Notes: generated from the sequence alone by a model not told the origin. A DNA stretch of 64,000 nt from Phycisphaerales bacterium (GCA_029260575.1 JAJDDB010000027.1:188501-252500); one strand, 5' to 3'; shown: positions 8,497-17,445, numbered from the stretch's first letter. Made by a program: numbers and translations.

Positions 8497-10650
8497 TCAC
8501 TCCGGCAGGAACGGAATCGCCTGTTCAGCAGGAAGATTCATCGCGCCGTGTACAAGAGCTGCCGCGTCCGCAACATCGCCGCTCGCGTTCTGCACAAGCG
8601 TTGCCAATGCATTGAGATGGCGTTGATCAGCGCGGTCGCCGAACCTCTTGATCGACTCTGCCACACGGGCGAGCAGTTCAACCTGCTCGCGATTCTGCGC
8701 TTGCAATGCTGCATCAAACAATGCCTGCTGCACAGTGTCACTGTCGATCAGTGCAAGTATGTCAGCGACCAGCATTCTGGCTGCGCCGCCGCGTTGCTGC
8801 AATGCTTCAAGCAACGACGCCTGAGCATCAGCAATGTTGTATGCAGGCGTGCCGGAGATCGCGATATCCCGAAGCGTCTGCAACGACCGGGCTGCGTACT
8901 CCTCAGCTTCGATATCCGTAATCCTGCCGCCTGCGGCTTTTTGCATCAGGCTTTCAATCGCTGCTGCCAGCGCATCAGATGCAACGCCCGCGGGGCTGAC
9001 GTGGATCTTCGAATCAGCGCGAAACTCGCGGCTCAGAGCCGGAACATCAGTCCCGCCTGCGTTGATCAACACCGGCGACACGGTTGTCTTGGGAATGCCG
9101 CGCAAATCCGCAATCGTCCTGCGAGCTGCTTCGACGCTGGACTGTCGCATGACGACAAGATCAACACCAACGGCTTTTTCGATCAATGCTCGAACTTCAT
9201 CGACACTCGCGCCATGGGCAATGACGGTAAAGCCAAGTTCTTCCATGTCTTCAGTCGCAATTCGAACGTCTTCGGGGTCTGAAGCCAACACCACCACATA
9301 ACTTTGATTGCCGGTGCGTACCGCCGAAGCCAGAATCGGAACGACCGCAAAATCGCCTGAGAACCCACTGTCCGGCAGTGCATTGCCGAGCGTCAGCGCA
9401 GCTTCATACTGCACCCGGCGATCGGGGTATTCCAGAGCATGGATGAGCGGATTGCCCGAGCCATTGCGACGCGTAAAGAGATTCGAGCCGCCGGTTGTCT
9501 TGGATAGCGCGCCAATCGCATCACGCACCAAAGTCGTGTCCTGGTTGTCCAGCGCCATTGCCAGAACGTCCAGGGCAGTGCTCGTGCCGAAGACTGTCGC
9601 GTAGAAATCAGGTGTGTATTGCAGGTTGCCATAGACCGGGTCAAGCTCGCCTGCGGGGAGTTGGTTTTCCCTGCGCAGGTTCGAAGCAACAAATGTTGCC
9701 AGTGCAATTTCGTTGCTCTGATTATGTCGCAGCGCTTCGCGCGATGTCTGCATCGCGCGGATTTCACTGAAGACTTCCGTTGCCACCGGCGTAGGGACGA
9801 GACCCGTAAACGAATCGTACTCCCAGATGCTGTTCATCGGTTCGTACGGATACGCAATCAGCGACAGTGATTCATCAAAATACTGACGGGCCAGCATCGT
9901 GTAGAGCGTGTCGAGTTCCGCCTCGATGCCGCCGACGCTTCGAAACGCCCGTGCTGCAGCATCGCGCACGTGATCAGCAGCCCCGGGGTCCATTGCGAGT
10001 TCCCGCAGATACGGTGCTGCGTGGGAATATCCAATTTCGCCGAGCATGTCGCAGATTGCCCTCTGACTTGGCGGCGCGACTTCCGAAAGCGCCACGCACA
10101 ATGGGTACACGGATTGACGACCAATGCGCACGATGATTTCGCGAGCGCGGGTCTTCATGACAACATCATTGCCATCGACGAGACGACGAAACAGATACGC
10201 CACGGCATATTCGCCAGCCGCTTCCAGTCGATCTTCACCAAGGCGGCGCTCGCGCAGCCGGCCGTTGAGCATGTTGATCGCTTCTTCGATTCGTTCGGGA
10301 TTGCGGGCAAGATCAAGCCGGCCGCGTTCAATGCGGATCGCCAGCTCTGCTGCCACATCACGAATGGCTGCCATGTCTTCCATGCGCAGCGCTCTGCCGA
10401 CTGCTTCATCGAAGCGCTCCACAGCATTGCGCCCCTGATCATCAAGAAGCTCAGCCAGCTCTGCATCAGTCAAACCACTTTGCAGCAGTTTCTGACCCGT
10501 GCCGGCGGCGAGATCAACGCGCGCGATCTTCGTGTAATGCACGAAATCTTCCAGCAGTTCATCGGGCGTCTGATCGTTCTGAGCCACTGCGGCTCCGGTG
10601 ATCAGCAGTGCAACAGCAAGGGCTACGGCTCGCAAACGGGCCTTCAACAT
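8497..10650 (-). CDS. Secreted HEAT-repeat protein with a receiver-like domain
   Basis: The 717-residue protein starts with a signal peptide (cleavage after AAVAQ, about residue 24). Helical HEAT-like pairs follow at about residues 140-240 ('REIIVRIGRQSVYPLCVAL', 'AICDMLGEIGYSHAAPYLREL') and again at about 360-430. Residues about 450-575 look like a CheY-type alternating alpha/beta domain: 'YVVVLASDPEDVRIATEDM', 'ELGFTVIAHGASVDEVRAL', 'VDLVVMRQS', 'VSPVLINAG'. The phosphoacceptor position at the end of strand 3 appears to be Arg, not Asp, so it would be a non-phosphorylatable pseudo-receiver. The C-terminal 140 residues are helical. GAGGAG lies upstream of the start. The role is unknown; HEAT arrays normally bind proteins. 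Confidence 0.75.
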   Translation of the reverse strand: MLKARLRAVALAVALLITGAAVAQNDQTPDELLEDFVHYTKIARVDLAAGTGQKLLQSGLTDAELAELLDDQGRNAVERFDEAVGRALRMEDMAAIRDVAAELAIRIERGRLDLARNPERIEEAINMLNGRLRERRLGEDRLEAAGEYAVAYLFRRLVDGNDVVMKTRAREIIVRIGRQSVYPLCVALSEVAPPSQRAICDMLGEIGYSHAAPYLRELAMDPGAADHVRDAAARAFRSVGGIEAELDTLYTMLARQYFDESLSLIAYPYEPMNSIWEYDSFTGLVPTPVATEVFSEIRAMQTSREALRHNQSNEIALATFVASNLRRENQLPAGELDPVYGNLQYTPDFYATVFGTSTALDVLAMALDNQDTTLVRDAIGALSKTTGGSNLFTRRNGSGNPLIHALEYPDRRVQYEAALTLGNALPDSGFSGDFAVVPILASAVRTGNQSYVVVLASDPEDVRIATEDMEELGFTVIAHGASVDEVRALIEKAVGVDLVVMRQSSVEAARRTIADLRGIPKTTVSPVLINAGGTDVPALSREFRADSKIHVSPAGVASDALAAAIESLMQKAAGGRITDIEAEEYAARSLQTLRDIAISGTPAYNIADAQASLLEALQQRGGAARMLVADILALIDSDTVQQALFDAALQAQNREQVELLARVAESIKRFGDRADQRHLNALATLVQNASGDVADAAALVHGAMNLPAEQAIPFLPE

Positions 10651-10904
10651 AAGACTGGACTCCTCGTCACCGGGTCAGAACGCCGTATTGGCGGACGAAT
10701 TATGTGGCCGGATCGCCGGGGGAACTGTGGCCGATCCGTACGCCGAAACGGCGAATCATTGAAATTATCCGAGCAGGATGGCAGTGTCAATGAAGACGGC
10801 CCATCCCGGGGCGGCTTCGGACACCTCGGCGTACCACAATTGCACGCCCGTGAGTGTACCTGACAGTACGCATTGGCCGGTCCTGCGGTTGCGGGTACAC
10901 TGAC

Positions 10905-11140
10905 TGTCTGGTTGTGGTGCCCGAGAACATTCGGGCCGCAAGAAGGGAAGGCGGTGCGGGATTGCCGTTGGCCACTGGCTGACAGGCCCAATTCCAAATC
11001 CGCCGCGGACGCGCCGCCGTGATGGGCTGCTGACAGGGAACAATCCCCGATGCACATCCGGTCAGGATGCCACTGCTCGGCACTTTTGCCGATCGGGAAG
11101 GCGACCGGATCTCAAAGCCCTCAGCCGGAAGACCTGCCAT
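10905..11140 (+). promoter_or_regulatory. Cobalamin (adenosyl/aquocobalamin) riboswitch
   Basis: The conserved boxes of the B12 riboswitch occur in order on the plus strand. They are GGTGCCC (10916), AAGGGAAGGCGGTGCGGGAT (from 10943), GCCGCCGTGAT (near 11012), GGATGCCACTG (ending 11075), CGGGAAGGCG (11094-11103) and the B12 box CAGCCGGAAGACCTGCC (11122-11138). This matches the family's order (GGTgCC, AGGGAA..GGTGaaAaTCC, GCCACTG, GGGAAGGcG, AGCCAGGAGACCTGCC). It lies about 150 bases before the start of the dockerin-tailed gene and should repress expression of that gene and its operon when B12 is abundant. Outer boundaries are approximate. Confidence 0.88.
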
Positions 11141-11292
11141 GACCTGTTGGCGATTGCCCCCGCGCTGGGGCTGTGTCAGCGGCCGGTCCGTTCCCGCCGG
11201 TCCTTCTGAGCAGCCTGTCACGTTGGGGTGACCAGTTCTCTGGCGGGAGCCGCTTCGCGCGATTCGAAGCGAACCGGAAGGACACCGCTCCA

Positions 11293-12228
11293 GTGCCCCA
11301 ATTACGCTTGCCATATACAGCATGCGCTGCATGCCTCATCCTCATCTGTACCCACACCATTCAAGCCGGGGACGATCCGTTTGCTGACACCGTCGTCTCC
11401 TACTCCCCTGGCACCAACCCGGCACCGGGATTTACAAATCCGATGGTCGCGCTTGGATCGCCGGAGCGATTCACGGGCGAGGGGTTCGACCCCATGATCG
11501 TCAGCATCTTCAACCCAGCGTGGCGACTAAACGAGGTTGTTTCCATCGGGGCCGGTGGATCACTCGTGCTGCGTTTCGATACGCCGATCACCGACGACCC
11601 GAACAATCCATTCGGCATTGACCTGCTCATCTTCGGAAATGCGCTTCTGGTTGATGGCAACCCGCAAGACGGTGTCTGCCCGCCCACAGCGCAACTCATT
11701 GCTGAAGGCGGCACGATTGACCTCAGCACCGATGGTGTCAACTGGGTTGCAGTGCCCGGCATTGATGCCGATGGCCTGTTCCCCACCGCAGGCTGGCTTG
11801 ATGTGACTGATCCGTATGCGACGACCGCCGGCACCGTCGAATCGAATTTCCTGCTGCCTGTGAACCCGGCGATAACGACGAGCGATTTCAACAGCCAGTC
11901 GAACGATGCAATACTTCTGCTGTATCGCGGCTCAGGCGGCGGCGCGGGTGTCGACATCGGCCCGCTCGGACTCGAATCCGTTTCATTCGTGCGAATCAGC
12001 AACACCCCCGGCGCGATCAACACCCCAGAGATCGATGCAGTCGCTGACGTGGCGCCGCGCAAGCCCGGCGATGTCACCGGAGACGGCGCTGTCAATGTCT
12101 TTGATCTGCTCGCGCTGCTTGAAGAATGGGGCCCGGCACATCCTGCAGGCTGGCGCAGTGAATTCACCGGCGACGCTGCGGTTGATGTCTTCGACCTGCT
12201 GCTGCTGCTGGAAAACTGGGGGTCGTGA
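11293..12228 (+). CDS. Secreted dockerin-tailed protein behind a B12 riboswitch, possible corrinoid-capture protein
   Basis: I chose GTG 11293 because GGAAGGA precedes it and a good signal peptide follows (hydrophobic core LPYTACAACLILICTH, cut before GDDPF). The frame is open further upstream to 11173 without such support. The mature N-terminal domain of about 220 residues has 'FTNPMVALGSPERF', 'VSIGAGGSLVLRFDTPI', 'DLLIFGNAL' and 'STDGVNWVAVPG'. This layout is like the B12-regulated 'cell surface protein' family that sits beside BtuB in Bacteroidetes. The C-terminus is a dockerin-like pair, 'GDVTGDGAVNVFDLLALL' and 'GDAAVDVFDLLLLLENWG'. Corrinoid binding is inferred from the riboswitch and this resemblance only. 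The stop overlaps the next start. Confidence 0.75.
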   Translation: MPQLRLPYTACAACLILICTHTIQAGDDPFADTVVSYSPGTNPAPGFTNPMVALGSPERFTGEGFDPMIVSIFNPAWRLNEVVSIGAGGSLVLRFDTPITDDPNNPFGIDLLIFGNALLVDGNPQDGVCPPTAQLIAEGGTIDLSTDGVNWVAVPGIDADGLFPTAGWLDVTDPYATTAGTVESNFLLPVNPAITTSDFNSQSNDAILLLYRGSGGGAGVDIGPLGLESVSFVRISNTPGAINTPEIDAVADVAPRKPGDVTGDGAVNVFDLLALLEEWGPAHPAGWRSEFTGDAAVDVFDLLLLLENWGS

Positions 12229-13031
12229 TGCGCACTAACAAACAAAGCAACTGCGGATTCACCATCACCGAGGTTCTCGTAACGATCAGTATCCTTTCTG
12301 TACTTGTAGGGCTGCTGCTGCCGGCTATCGGGTCGATGAAAACCGCCGCCCGCCAGGCACAGTGTCAGGCGAATCTTCGTCAGATGGCGATAGCTGCGAC
12401 CGCCTACACCACGATCTGGGATGCCTACCCTGCTGCGCTGCGTTACGAACAGGTTGATGGCGTGGCCCACCGCATTGCGTGGGACTGGGTGACGACCTTC
12501 TCCGGCCAGGTCATCGGCCCCGGTGCGTTGTGGCAATTTTCAGACAATCCCGACCGCGTGATGCAATGCCCCGGCTATCACGGCCCTTCAAACTTCAATG
12601 GAGATCCGCACACCGGCTACAACTACAACACCGACTATCTCGCGGGTGAAGCAGCCTATGTCGAGTTCGGTTGGGATATAGTCCGCCGAGGCACGCCGCC
12701 GCATGCCTGTCGGCTGCCCTCGAGAACCGCAATCTTCGGACTCGGCGGGTATTCCGGCGGCGCGAACAAATTCATGCGCTCGCCGGATAATCCAAACAAT
12801 ACCGACCTTTGGTCTATCTGTTCCGGCGCGCAGGCCCGTCGATACGGCGACGCCACCAACGTTGCGTATCTGGACGGCCATGTCCAATCGATCGAATTGC
12901 TGCATGACGGCCCCGGCGCTGACAACGAACAACTGCGGGATCTTCTCGGAGCACCCGAGAACGGCTTTCTGACGAATGACGGCAGCGCGTACGACCCGCG
13001 CAATCCGACACCCGCCGGAGCGCAGCCATGA
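12228..13031 (+). CDS. Prepilin-like (type II pseudopilin) protein, H-X9-DG class
   Basis: The ATG at 12228 shares its A with the TGA of the previous gene (TGATG). The N-terminus is a type IV prepilin signal: 'CGFTITEVLVTISILSVL', with cleavage expected after Gly, Phe+1 and Glu+5. The body has the 'QCQANLRQMAIAATAY' helix common in planctomycete DUF1559-like pseudopilins. Near the C-terminus, 'YGDATNVAYLDGHVQ' corresponds to the H-X9-DG motif, with Tyr in place of the His. It would be processed by a prepilin peptidase and assembled at the inner membrane. Its place in a B12-riboswitch operon suggests a role linked to export or display of the upstream protein, which is inference. Confidence 0.85.
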   Translation: MRTNKQSNCGFTITEVLVTISILSVLVGLLLPAIGSMKTAARQAQCQANLRQMAIAATAYTTIWDAYPAALRYEQVDGVAHRIAWDWVTTFSGQVIGPGALWQFSDNPDRVMQCPGYHGPSNFNGDPHTGYNYNTDYLAGEAAYVEFGWDIVRRGTPPHACRLPSRTAIFGLGGYSGGANKFMRSPDNPNNTDLWSICSGAQARRYGDATNVAYLDGHVQSIELLHDGPGADNEQLRDLLGAPENGFLTNDGSAYDPRNPTPAGAQP

Positions 13032-13252
13032 ACGTTGATCGATGCGTGTGTTTTAATGTCTCATTCGCGCGCCTACAGAAATTTGCTGCGGCGAATAGTG
13101 CCGATACAACCGTCAGCCTCGAGCAACTGCAGACAGCCTTTGGCTGCGGCCGGGGCTGCGGGCTGTGCATTCCCTATATCCGGAAGATGCTTCGCACGGG
13201 CCAGACCACCTTCCCCGTGGGTTCCACCACGACCGACCAGTCGATGCCCTAA
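13028..13252 (+). CDS. Small BFD-like [2Fe-2S] protein
   Basis: The 74-residue protein overlaps the prepilin-like gene by four bases (ATGA). The pattern 'CVCFNVSFARLQ...' followed about 30 residues later by 'GCGRGCGLCIPYI' gives C-x-C and C-x3-C-x2-C spacing. This resembles the bacterioferritin-associated ferredoxin (BFD) [2Fe-2S] domain (C-x-C...C-x2-C). It ends 'MLRTGQTTFPV', common to planctomycete small proteins of this type as I know them. It would be cytoplasmic and could pass electrons or sense iron/redox state. In a B12-controlled operon a reductive step on the corrinoid is imaginable, but nothing in the sequence proves it. Confidence 0.65.
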   Translation: MNVDRCVCFNVSFARLQKFAAANSADTTVSLEQLQTAFGCGRGCGLCIPYIRKMLRTGQTTFPVGSTTTDQSMP

Positions 13253-13253
13253 G

Positions 13254-14045
13254 ATGGCTGCTATGAGCGGGATGATAATTTCAACGGAGACGCTTCGCAT
13301 CACTGCAGGCGATGCTGCGATTGCGGCCACGATTCGCTATCCAGCAGAGGAAACGGAACTGTCGCCCTTGCGGTTCGTCATGATCTGTGATCCGCTTCCC
13401 CTGGCCGGCGATTCCTCCGAGAACCTCACTGAAGCCATTCGTGATGGGTTGCTGGATGCCGGCGTCGCTGTGGCGACGTACGAATCCCAGGGTCGCGAAG
13501 CCATTCTGGACGATTTCGATGCCTATTCCGCAGCGCAGAGTCTCAGTGAAGCAGTTGCTGTCTGGAATGCCGCATCCTGCACAGGCGCACTAGGCGAATC
13601 GATAGACACGCGCTCCTGCATCATCGGCATCGGCATCGGTGCATTGATCACGCAGGCAGCACTGCACAAGATCAAGACGACACACGGCGTATGTCTCGTG
13701 AACCCCGTGGGCGCTGACAGCGTCAGTAGCGCGCAGCTCCGTATCAAAGTCGAAGACGCAGGCCGACGCGATCTACCAACCGCATTCCGCAACACCGCTG
13801 CGAAGCTTGACACGAAAACCATTCGACCATCCACCGGTGACACAATGTTGTGTCTTGCAGGCGCGAAGGATGCAATCGTCAATCCTGCCAGCGGCCAGAC
13901 GATTGCTTCAACCGCGCGTGAATCCGGATGGTCTGCCCGCTCGTTACTGGTTGTCGGAGGCGATCATGCCTTCACTGATTCCGCTGCACGACAGGCTGCA
14001 GTTCAGGAAATCGTTGAATTCTGTACAACCGGCCCCCGCGACTGA
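13254..14045 (+). CDS. Alpha/beta-hydrolase-like protein lacking the usual nucleophile
   Basis: The start is probably ATG 13254, one base after the preceding stop; ATGs at 13263 and 13272 are alternatives. The frame is open upstream but overlaps the Fe-S gene there. The protein follows an alpha/beta-hydrolase plan: N-terminal strands ('RFVMICDPLPLAGD', 'GLLDAGVAVATYES'), a nucleophile-elbow position 'CIIGIGIGALIT', an acid strand 'LCLAGAKDAIVNP', and a terminal 'VVGGDHAFTD' with the His. The elbow G-x-S-x-G reads G-I-G-I-G, so the serine is replaced by glycine. The protein may therefore bind rather than hydrolyse. It sits between the Fe-S protein and moeA genes in the same direction. Confidence 0.65.
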   Translation: MAAMSGMIISTETLRITAGDAAIAATIRYPAEETELSPLRFVMICDPLPLAGDSSENLTEAIRDGLLDAGVAVATYESQGREAILDDFDAYSAAQSLSEAVAVWNAASCTGALGESIDTRSCIIGIGIGALITQAALHKIKTTHGVCLVNPVGADSVSSAQLRIKVEDAGRRDLPTAFRNTAAKLDTKTIRPSTGDTMLCLAGAKDAIVNPASGQTIASTARESGWSARSLLVVGGDHAFTDSAARQAAVQEIVEFCTTGPRD

Positions 14046-14088
14046 GGCGCATGATCAGTTCATTCGATTCGATTGCGGTTCACGTTAC

Positions 14089-15303
14089 ATGGTCACGACT
14101 CCAAAAGTATTGCCGAATTACGAACACGCTCTCGAGGCGGCGCTCCGAATCGCTGCGCCATTAGACGATGTGCAATCCATCGCGCTTGGCGATGCCCGCG
14201 CTCGCGTCCTGCGCCAACCCGTTGTTGCTGATCGTGACCTTCCGCCGTTCAATCGCGCCCAGATGGACGGCTACGCCGTGCGGGCTGCTGACATCACGGC
14301 CGGTTGCGCATTGCCCGTCGCTGCAACTGTCGCTGCGGGTGCAAGTCCTGACGTCTCGATTGCGCCCGGCGCGTGCGTGAAAATCGCTACTGGTGCAGCA
14401 GTTCCCGACGGTCTCGACGCGGTCATCCAGCACGAACTGTCCGATCGCAACAACCCCGTACGTTTCACCATTGAATCCATCGAGCCCGGCAACGCGATAC
14501 ACCGGTGCGCAGCCGATGCGAATCAGGGTGATGTCTTGATTTCACCCGGCACTCAGATTGGCGTGCACCACATCGGGATTGCCGCAGCAGTCGGGTGCGC
14601 AGAACTTCAATGTACACGTCAGCCCACAGCCATCATCATCAGCTCCGGCGATGAAGTTCGGCAGATGAATCAACCGCTGCTCACCCATCAGATACGCAAT
14701 TCCAACGGCCCGATGATCAGCGAATTGCTGCGCTCCATCGGCACACAACCGCCTACCGCAAAGCTCATAGCCGATGATCGTGATGTAACTCGACAAACCA
14801 TCGCAGATGCAGTTGCTGAACATGACCTTTTCATCACGATCGGCGGAATCTCAGCCGGCGAGCGCGACTACTTCCCATCAGCCTTCGAAGCAGCCGGCGT
14901 GGAACTCGCGCTGCGCGGCGCTGCAATTCAACCGGGCAAACCCATAATCGTCGGCAAAGCGCCCACCGGCGCAATCGTCATCGGCCTGCCGGGTAATCCT
15001 GTCTCCTCACTGGTCTGTGCGTGCCTGTTCATCTGGCCAATCGTTCGCACGTTGCTCGGCCAATCTGCAGAACTTCCCTGGCGCGATATCGAACTCGCTG
15101 CGCCGGTCAAACCGAACGCGAAGCGCATGGCTTTTCGCCCTGCAATTCTCGAATCAGGTAGCAACCGTGCGACCGTCCCGCAGTGGGCCGGCTCGGGCGA
15201 TCTTGTTCACACCGCACCGACCCACGGCGTCGTCCGTCTTCCCGTTCAATCTCACGAAGTCGCTGCGGGCACACGACTTGCATTTCTGAACTGGCCACAC
15301 TGA
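14089..15303 (+). CDS. moeA: Molybdopterin molybdenumtransferase MoeA
   Basis: MoeA inserts molybdate into adenylylated molybdopterin to complete the molybdenum cofactor in the cytoplasm. Visible family marks are 'LPPFNRAQMDGYAVRA' near residue 45, 'VKIATGAAVPDGLDAVI', 'IIISSGDEV', 'IRNSNGPM', 'LFITIGGISAGERDY', and 'GKPIIVGKAPTGAIVIGLPGNPVSSLV'. The length of 404 residues is normal. ATG 14089 is the first in-frame start after the previous gene; the open frame extends upstream into that gene without family resemblance. moaD follows 3 bases later, so the two are probably co-transcribed. Confidence 0.93.
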   Translation: MVTTPKVLPNYEHALEAALRIAAPLDDVQSIALGDARARVLRQPVVADRDLPPFNRAQMDGYAVRAADITAGCALPVAATVAAGASPDVSIAPGACVKIATGAAVPDGLDAVIQHELSDRNNPVRFTIESIEPGNAIHRCAADANQGDVLISPGTQIGVHHIGIAAAVGCAELQCTRQPTAIIISSGDEVRQMNQPLLTHQIRNSNGPMISELLRSIGTQPPTAKLIADDRDVTRQTIADAVAEHDLFITIGGISAGERDYFPSAFEAAGVELALRGAAIQPGKPIIVGKAPTGAIVIGLPGNPVSSLVCACLFIWPIVRTLLGQSAELPWRDIELAAPVKPNAKRMAFRPAILESGSNRATVPQWAGSGDLVHTAPTHGVVRLPVQSHEVAAGTRLAFLNWPH

Positions 15304-15306
15304 CAC

Positions 15307-15558
15307 ATGACGATCCGCTGCACCATATTGCTGTTCGCGCACCTGACGGATGCTATCGGGCAACCCGAGCTTTCCATCGATCTCCCCGATACCACAACAT
15401 TGTCCGATGCAGTCGACACGCTTGTGCAACAACACGATGCAATTGCAGAACTGCGCAACACGCTCGCGTTCGCTGTGAATGAGTCCTACGCAACCACTGA
15501 CACAGTGCTGCACGATGGTGACACAATCGCCTTAATTCCGCCGGTCAGCGGCGGCTAA
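15307..15558 (+). CDS. moaD: Molybdopterin synthase sulfur-carrier subunit MoaD
   Basis: This is an 83-residue ubiquitin-fold protein ending in 'IPPVSGG'. The C-terminal Gly-Gly is the site that is adenylylated and thiocarboxylated to donate sulfur to precursor Z. N-terminal 'ILLFAHLTDAIG' and 'DTVLHDGDTIALIPPVSGG' are typical of MoaD. It starts three bases after moeA. The large subunit MoaE is not next to it and must lie elsewhere if the pathway is complete. Confidence 0.93.
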   Translation: MTIRCTILLFAHLTDAIGQPELSIDLPDTTTLSDAVDTLVQQHDAIAELRNTLAFAVNESYATTDTVLHDGDTIALIPPVSGG

Positions 15559-15567
15559 GCAGTAGGT

Positions 15568-17436
15568 TCACGTCCGCCCGAACTGCTTCTCCAGATCTCG
15601 TATCGACAGCCGCAGACTCGTCGGCCGACCGTGCGGACAGTTACTGCTCCGCTCCACCGTTTCCCGAAACCGAATCAACTCACCCAGTTCTTCATCCGTC
15701 AAACGATCACCCGCTTTGATCGCAGCTTTGCATGCCATCATGTCCAGCACTTCATGCAGCGCAGCTTCCGGATCATCCGCAAACTTGTTGTCTCCTGCTT
15801 CATCCAGCAGGGCGGACATGAATTGCACCGGATCAACCTTGCGCTCGAACAGCAACGTCGTGAATGCATGCACCGCAACCGACTCCGGCCCCATCGGTTC
15901 AGCTTCGATGCCAAGTTTGCCAAGCATCGGCTGCAGAGTTGCAAGCGCTTCCACCTGCGCCCTACCCGCTCGCACAACCGCAGGCATCAACAATCGCTGA
16001 CTCTGCAGCGGCCCCTGCTCCACCCGCTGCTTGAGCCGCTCAAACATCACCCGCTCGTGCAGCGCGTGCTGATCAATAATCACCAGCCCCTGTTCATCCT
16101 GCGTCACAATGAAACTCGAATGCACCTGCAACACGCGCGCAGCCTGCTGCACGCGCGGAAGTTCGTCAGATTCAGCAAATCCTCCACCACTGTTAGAATC
16201 ATTCTGCTGCTGCACCAGTGGCGCAATCTCCGGCTCCTTTTCAAGCGCGGATTTGACCTCCGTATACACAAACCCCTTCTGCTTCGGATCAAGCTGGCGG
16301 AAGTAATCAACAAACGATTGGGCAGACTTCCGCTCGCCGCCGTCGGATGCACCGCTGCCTCTTCCAGTTCCGAATTCCTGTGGCGGCTGCCAGGGGGCGC
16401 TTTGGAGTTTCAATTCGCTGCCGCCCGCAAACTGCACAGCCGGCGCGAGATCAGCTTCGCGCAGCCGAGTGCGCACACCTGAGTGAATCAGCCCATGCAC
16501 CTGAGCCTGATGACGAAACCGCACCTCCGCTTTGGTCGGATGCACATTCACATCAACCGCAGCAGGATCAACAACAATAAACAGCACCGCAGTCGGATGA
16601 CGATTCGGCTCAATCAATCCGCGGTACGCTTCCTTGAGCGCATGGTGAATTGTGCGATCATTGATCCTCCTGCCGTTGACGAACATCATGATGTGCCGAC
16701 TCGTAGCCCGCGCTATGCCCGGCCGGCCGATCATCCCCCACAATCGCACACCGTCGCTTTCCGCGTTCAACTCCAACAGCTCCGGCGACAGTTCCGTCCC
16801 CAGTATCGCAAGCGCCCGCTGCTTTGCGGATTGCCCGCCGGGCAGATCAAACACAACACGCCCATCATGTTCCAGCACAACAGCAACATCCGGATGCGAT
16901 AGCGCAATCGATGAAGCAACCTCGCGCACATGTCCGGCTTCTGTCGGCGGCGTGCGCATAAACTTGCGACGGGCCGGCGTATTAAAAAACAAATTGCGCA
17001 CACGAATCGTCGTACCCACCGGACCAGCTACCGGCTCGACAACGCTCTCGTTCGAACCTTCCACATTGATCATCGAAGCTGAATCATGTTCCCGCGCCCG
17101 GCTTACGATTGTCATCCTGCTGACCGATGCTATTGAAGCCAGGGCTTCGCCTCGAAAGCCCAGTGTCGCAATCGCTTCCAGATCATTGGCGACTTCAATC
17201 TTGCTCGTTGCATGCGGCGCAATCGCAAGCGGTAAATCCTCCGGCTGCATACCGCTGCCATCATCTGCAACATTAATCAGTTCGATCCCGCCGGTTTCAA
17301 TTGTGACACGAATCTGCCGCGCACCCGCATCGATGGAATTCTCCATCAATTCCTTCACCACACTGGCCGGGCGCTCGATAACCTCGCCCGCAGCAATCTG
17401 GTTCACCAGCAGGGCCGGCAGTTTGCGAATCGACAT
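15568..17436 (-). CDS. mutL: DNA mismatch repair protein MutL (endonuclease-type)
   Basis: This is a 622-residue GHKL ATPase that couples MutS mismatch recognition to strand incision. The N-terminal ATPase motifs are clear: 'IAAGEVIERPASVVKELMEN', 'SIDAGA', 'DDGSGM', 'TLGFRGEALASI' and 'GTTIRVRNLFFNTPARRKF'. The C-terminal domain has the metal-binding endonuclease motif DQHALHERVMFE near residue 455 (DQHA-x2-E-x4-E), plus 'ACKAAIKAGD' and 'CPHGRP' near the end. It should therefore nick DNA itself, as expected in bacteria without MutH. It lies 9 bases downstream of nadE on the same strand. Confidence 0.97.
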   Translation of the reverse strand: MSIRKLPALLVNQIAAGEVIERPASVVKELMENSIDAGARQIRVTIETGGIELINVADDGSGMQPEDLPLAIAPHATSKIEVANDLEAIATLGFRGEALASIASVSRMTIVSRAREHDSASMINVEGSNESVVEPVAGPVGTTIRVRNLFFNTPARRKFMRTPPTEAGHVREVASSIALSHPDVAVVLEHDGRVVFDLPGGQSAKQRALAILGTELSPELLELNAESDGVRLWGMIGRPGIARATSRHIMMFVNGRRINDRTIHHALKEAYRGLIEPNRHPTAVLFIVVDPAAVDVNVHPTKAEVRFRHQAQVHGLIHSGVRTRLREADLAPAVQFAGGSELKLQSAPWQPPQEFGTGRGSGASDGGERKSAQSFVDYFRQLDPKQKGFVYTEVKSALEKEPEIAPLVQQQNDSNSGGGFAESDELPRVQQAARVLQVHSSFIVTQDEQGLVIIDQHALHERVMFERLKQRVEQGPLQSQRLLMPAVVRAGRAQVEALATLQPMLGKLGIEAEPMGPESVAVHAFTTLLFERKVDPVQFMSALLDEAGDNKFADDPEAALHEVLDMMACKAAIKAGDRLTDEELGELIRFRETVERSSNCPHGRPTSLRLSIRDLEKQFGRT

Positions 17437-17445
17437 GACGACATC

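Noticed and set aside
10965-10978. First GCCACTGG as the conserved riboswitch GCCACTG box
   Set aside because: Its position relative to the GGTGC and B12 boxes fits a stem of the 5' domain; the copy ending at 11075, followed by CGGGAAGGCG, fits the consensus order.
11400-12536. 378-codon minus-strand open frame
   Set aside because: Antisense to the dockerin-tailed protein and the prepilin-like gene, which both have clear signals.
13035-13253. Upstream extension of the hydrolase-like gene
   Set aside because: It overlaps the BFD-like gene in another frame, and the Cys motifs favour the latter.
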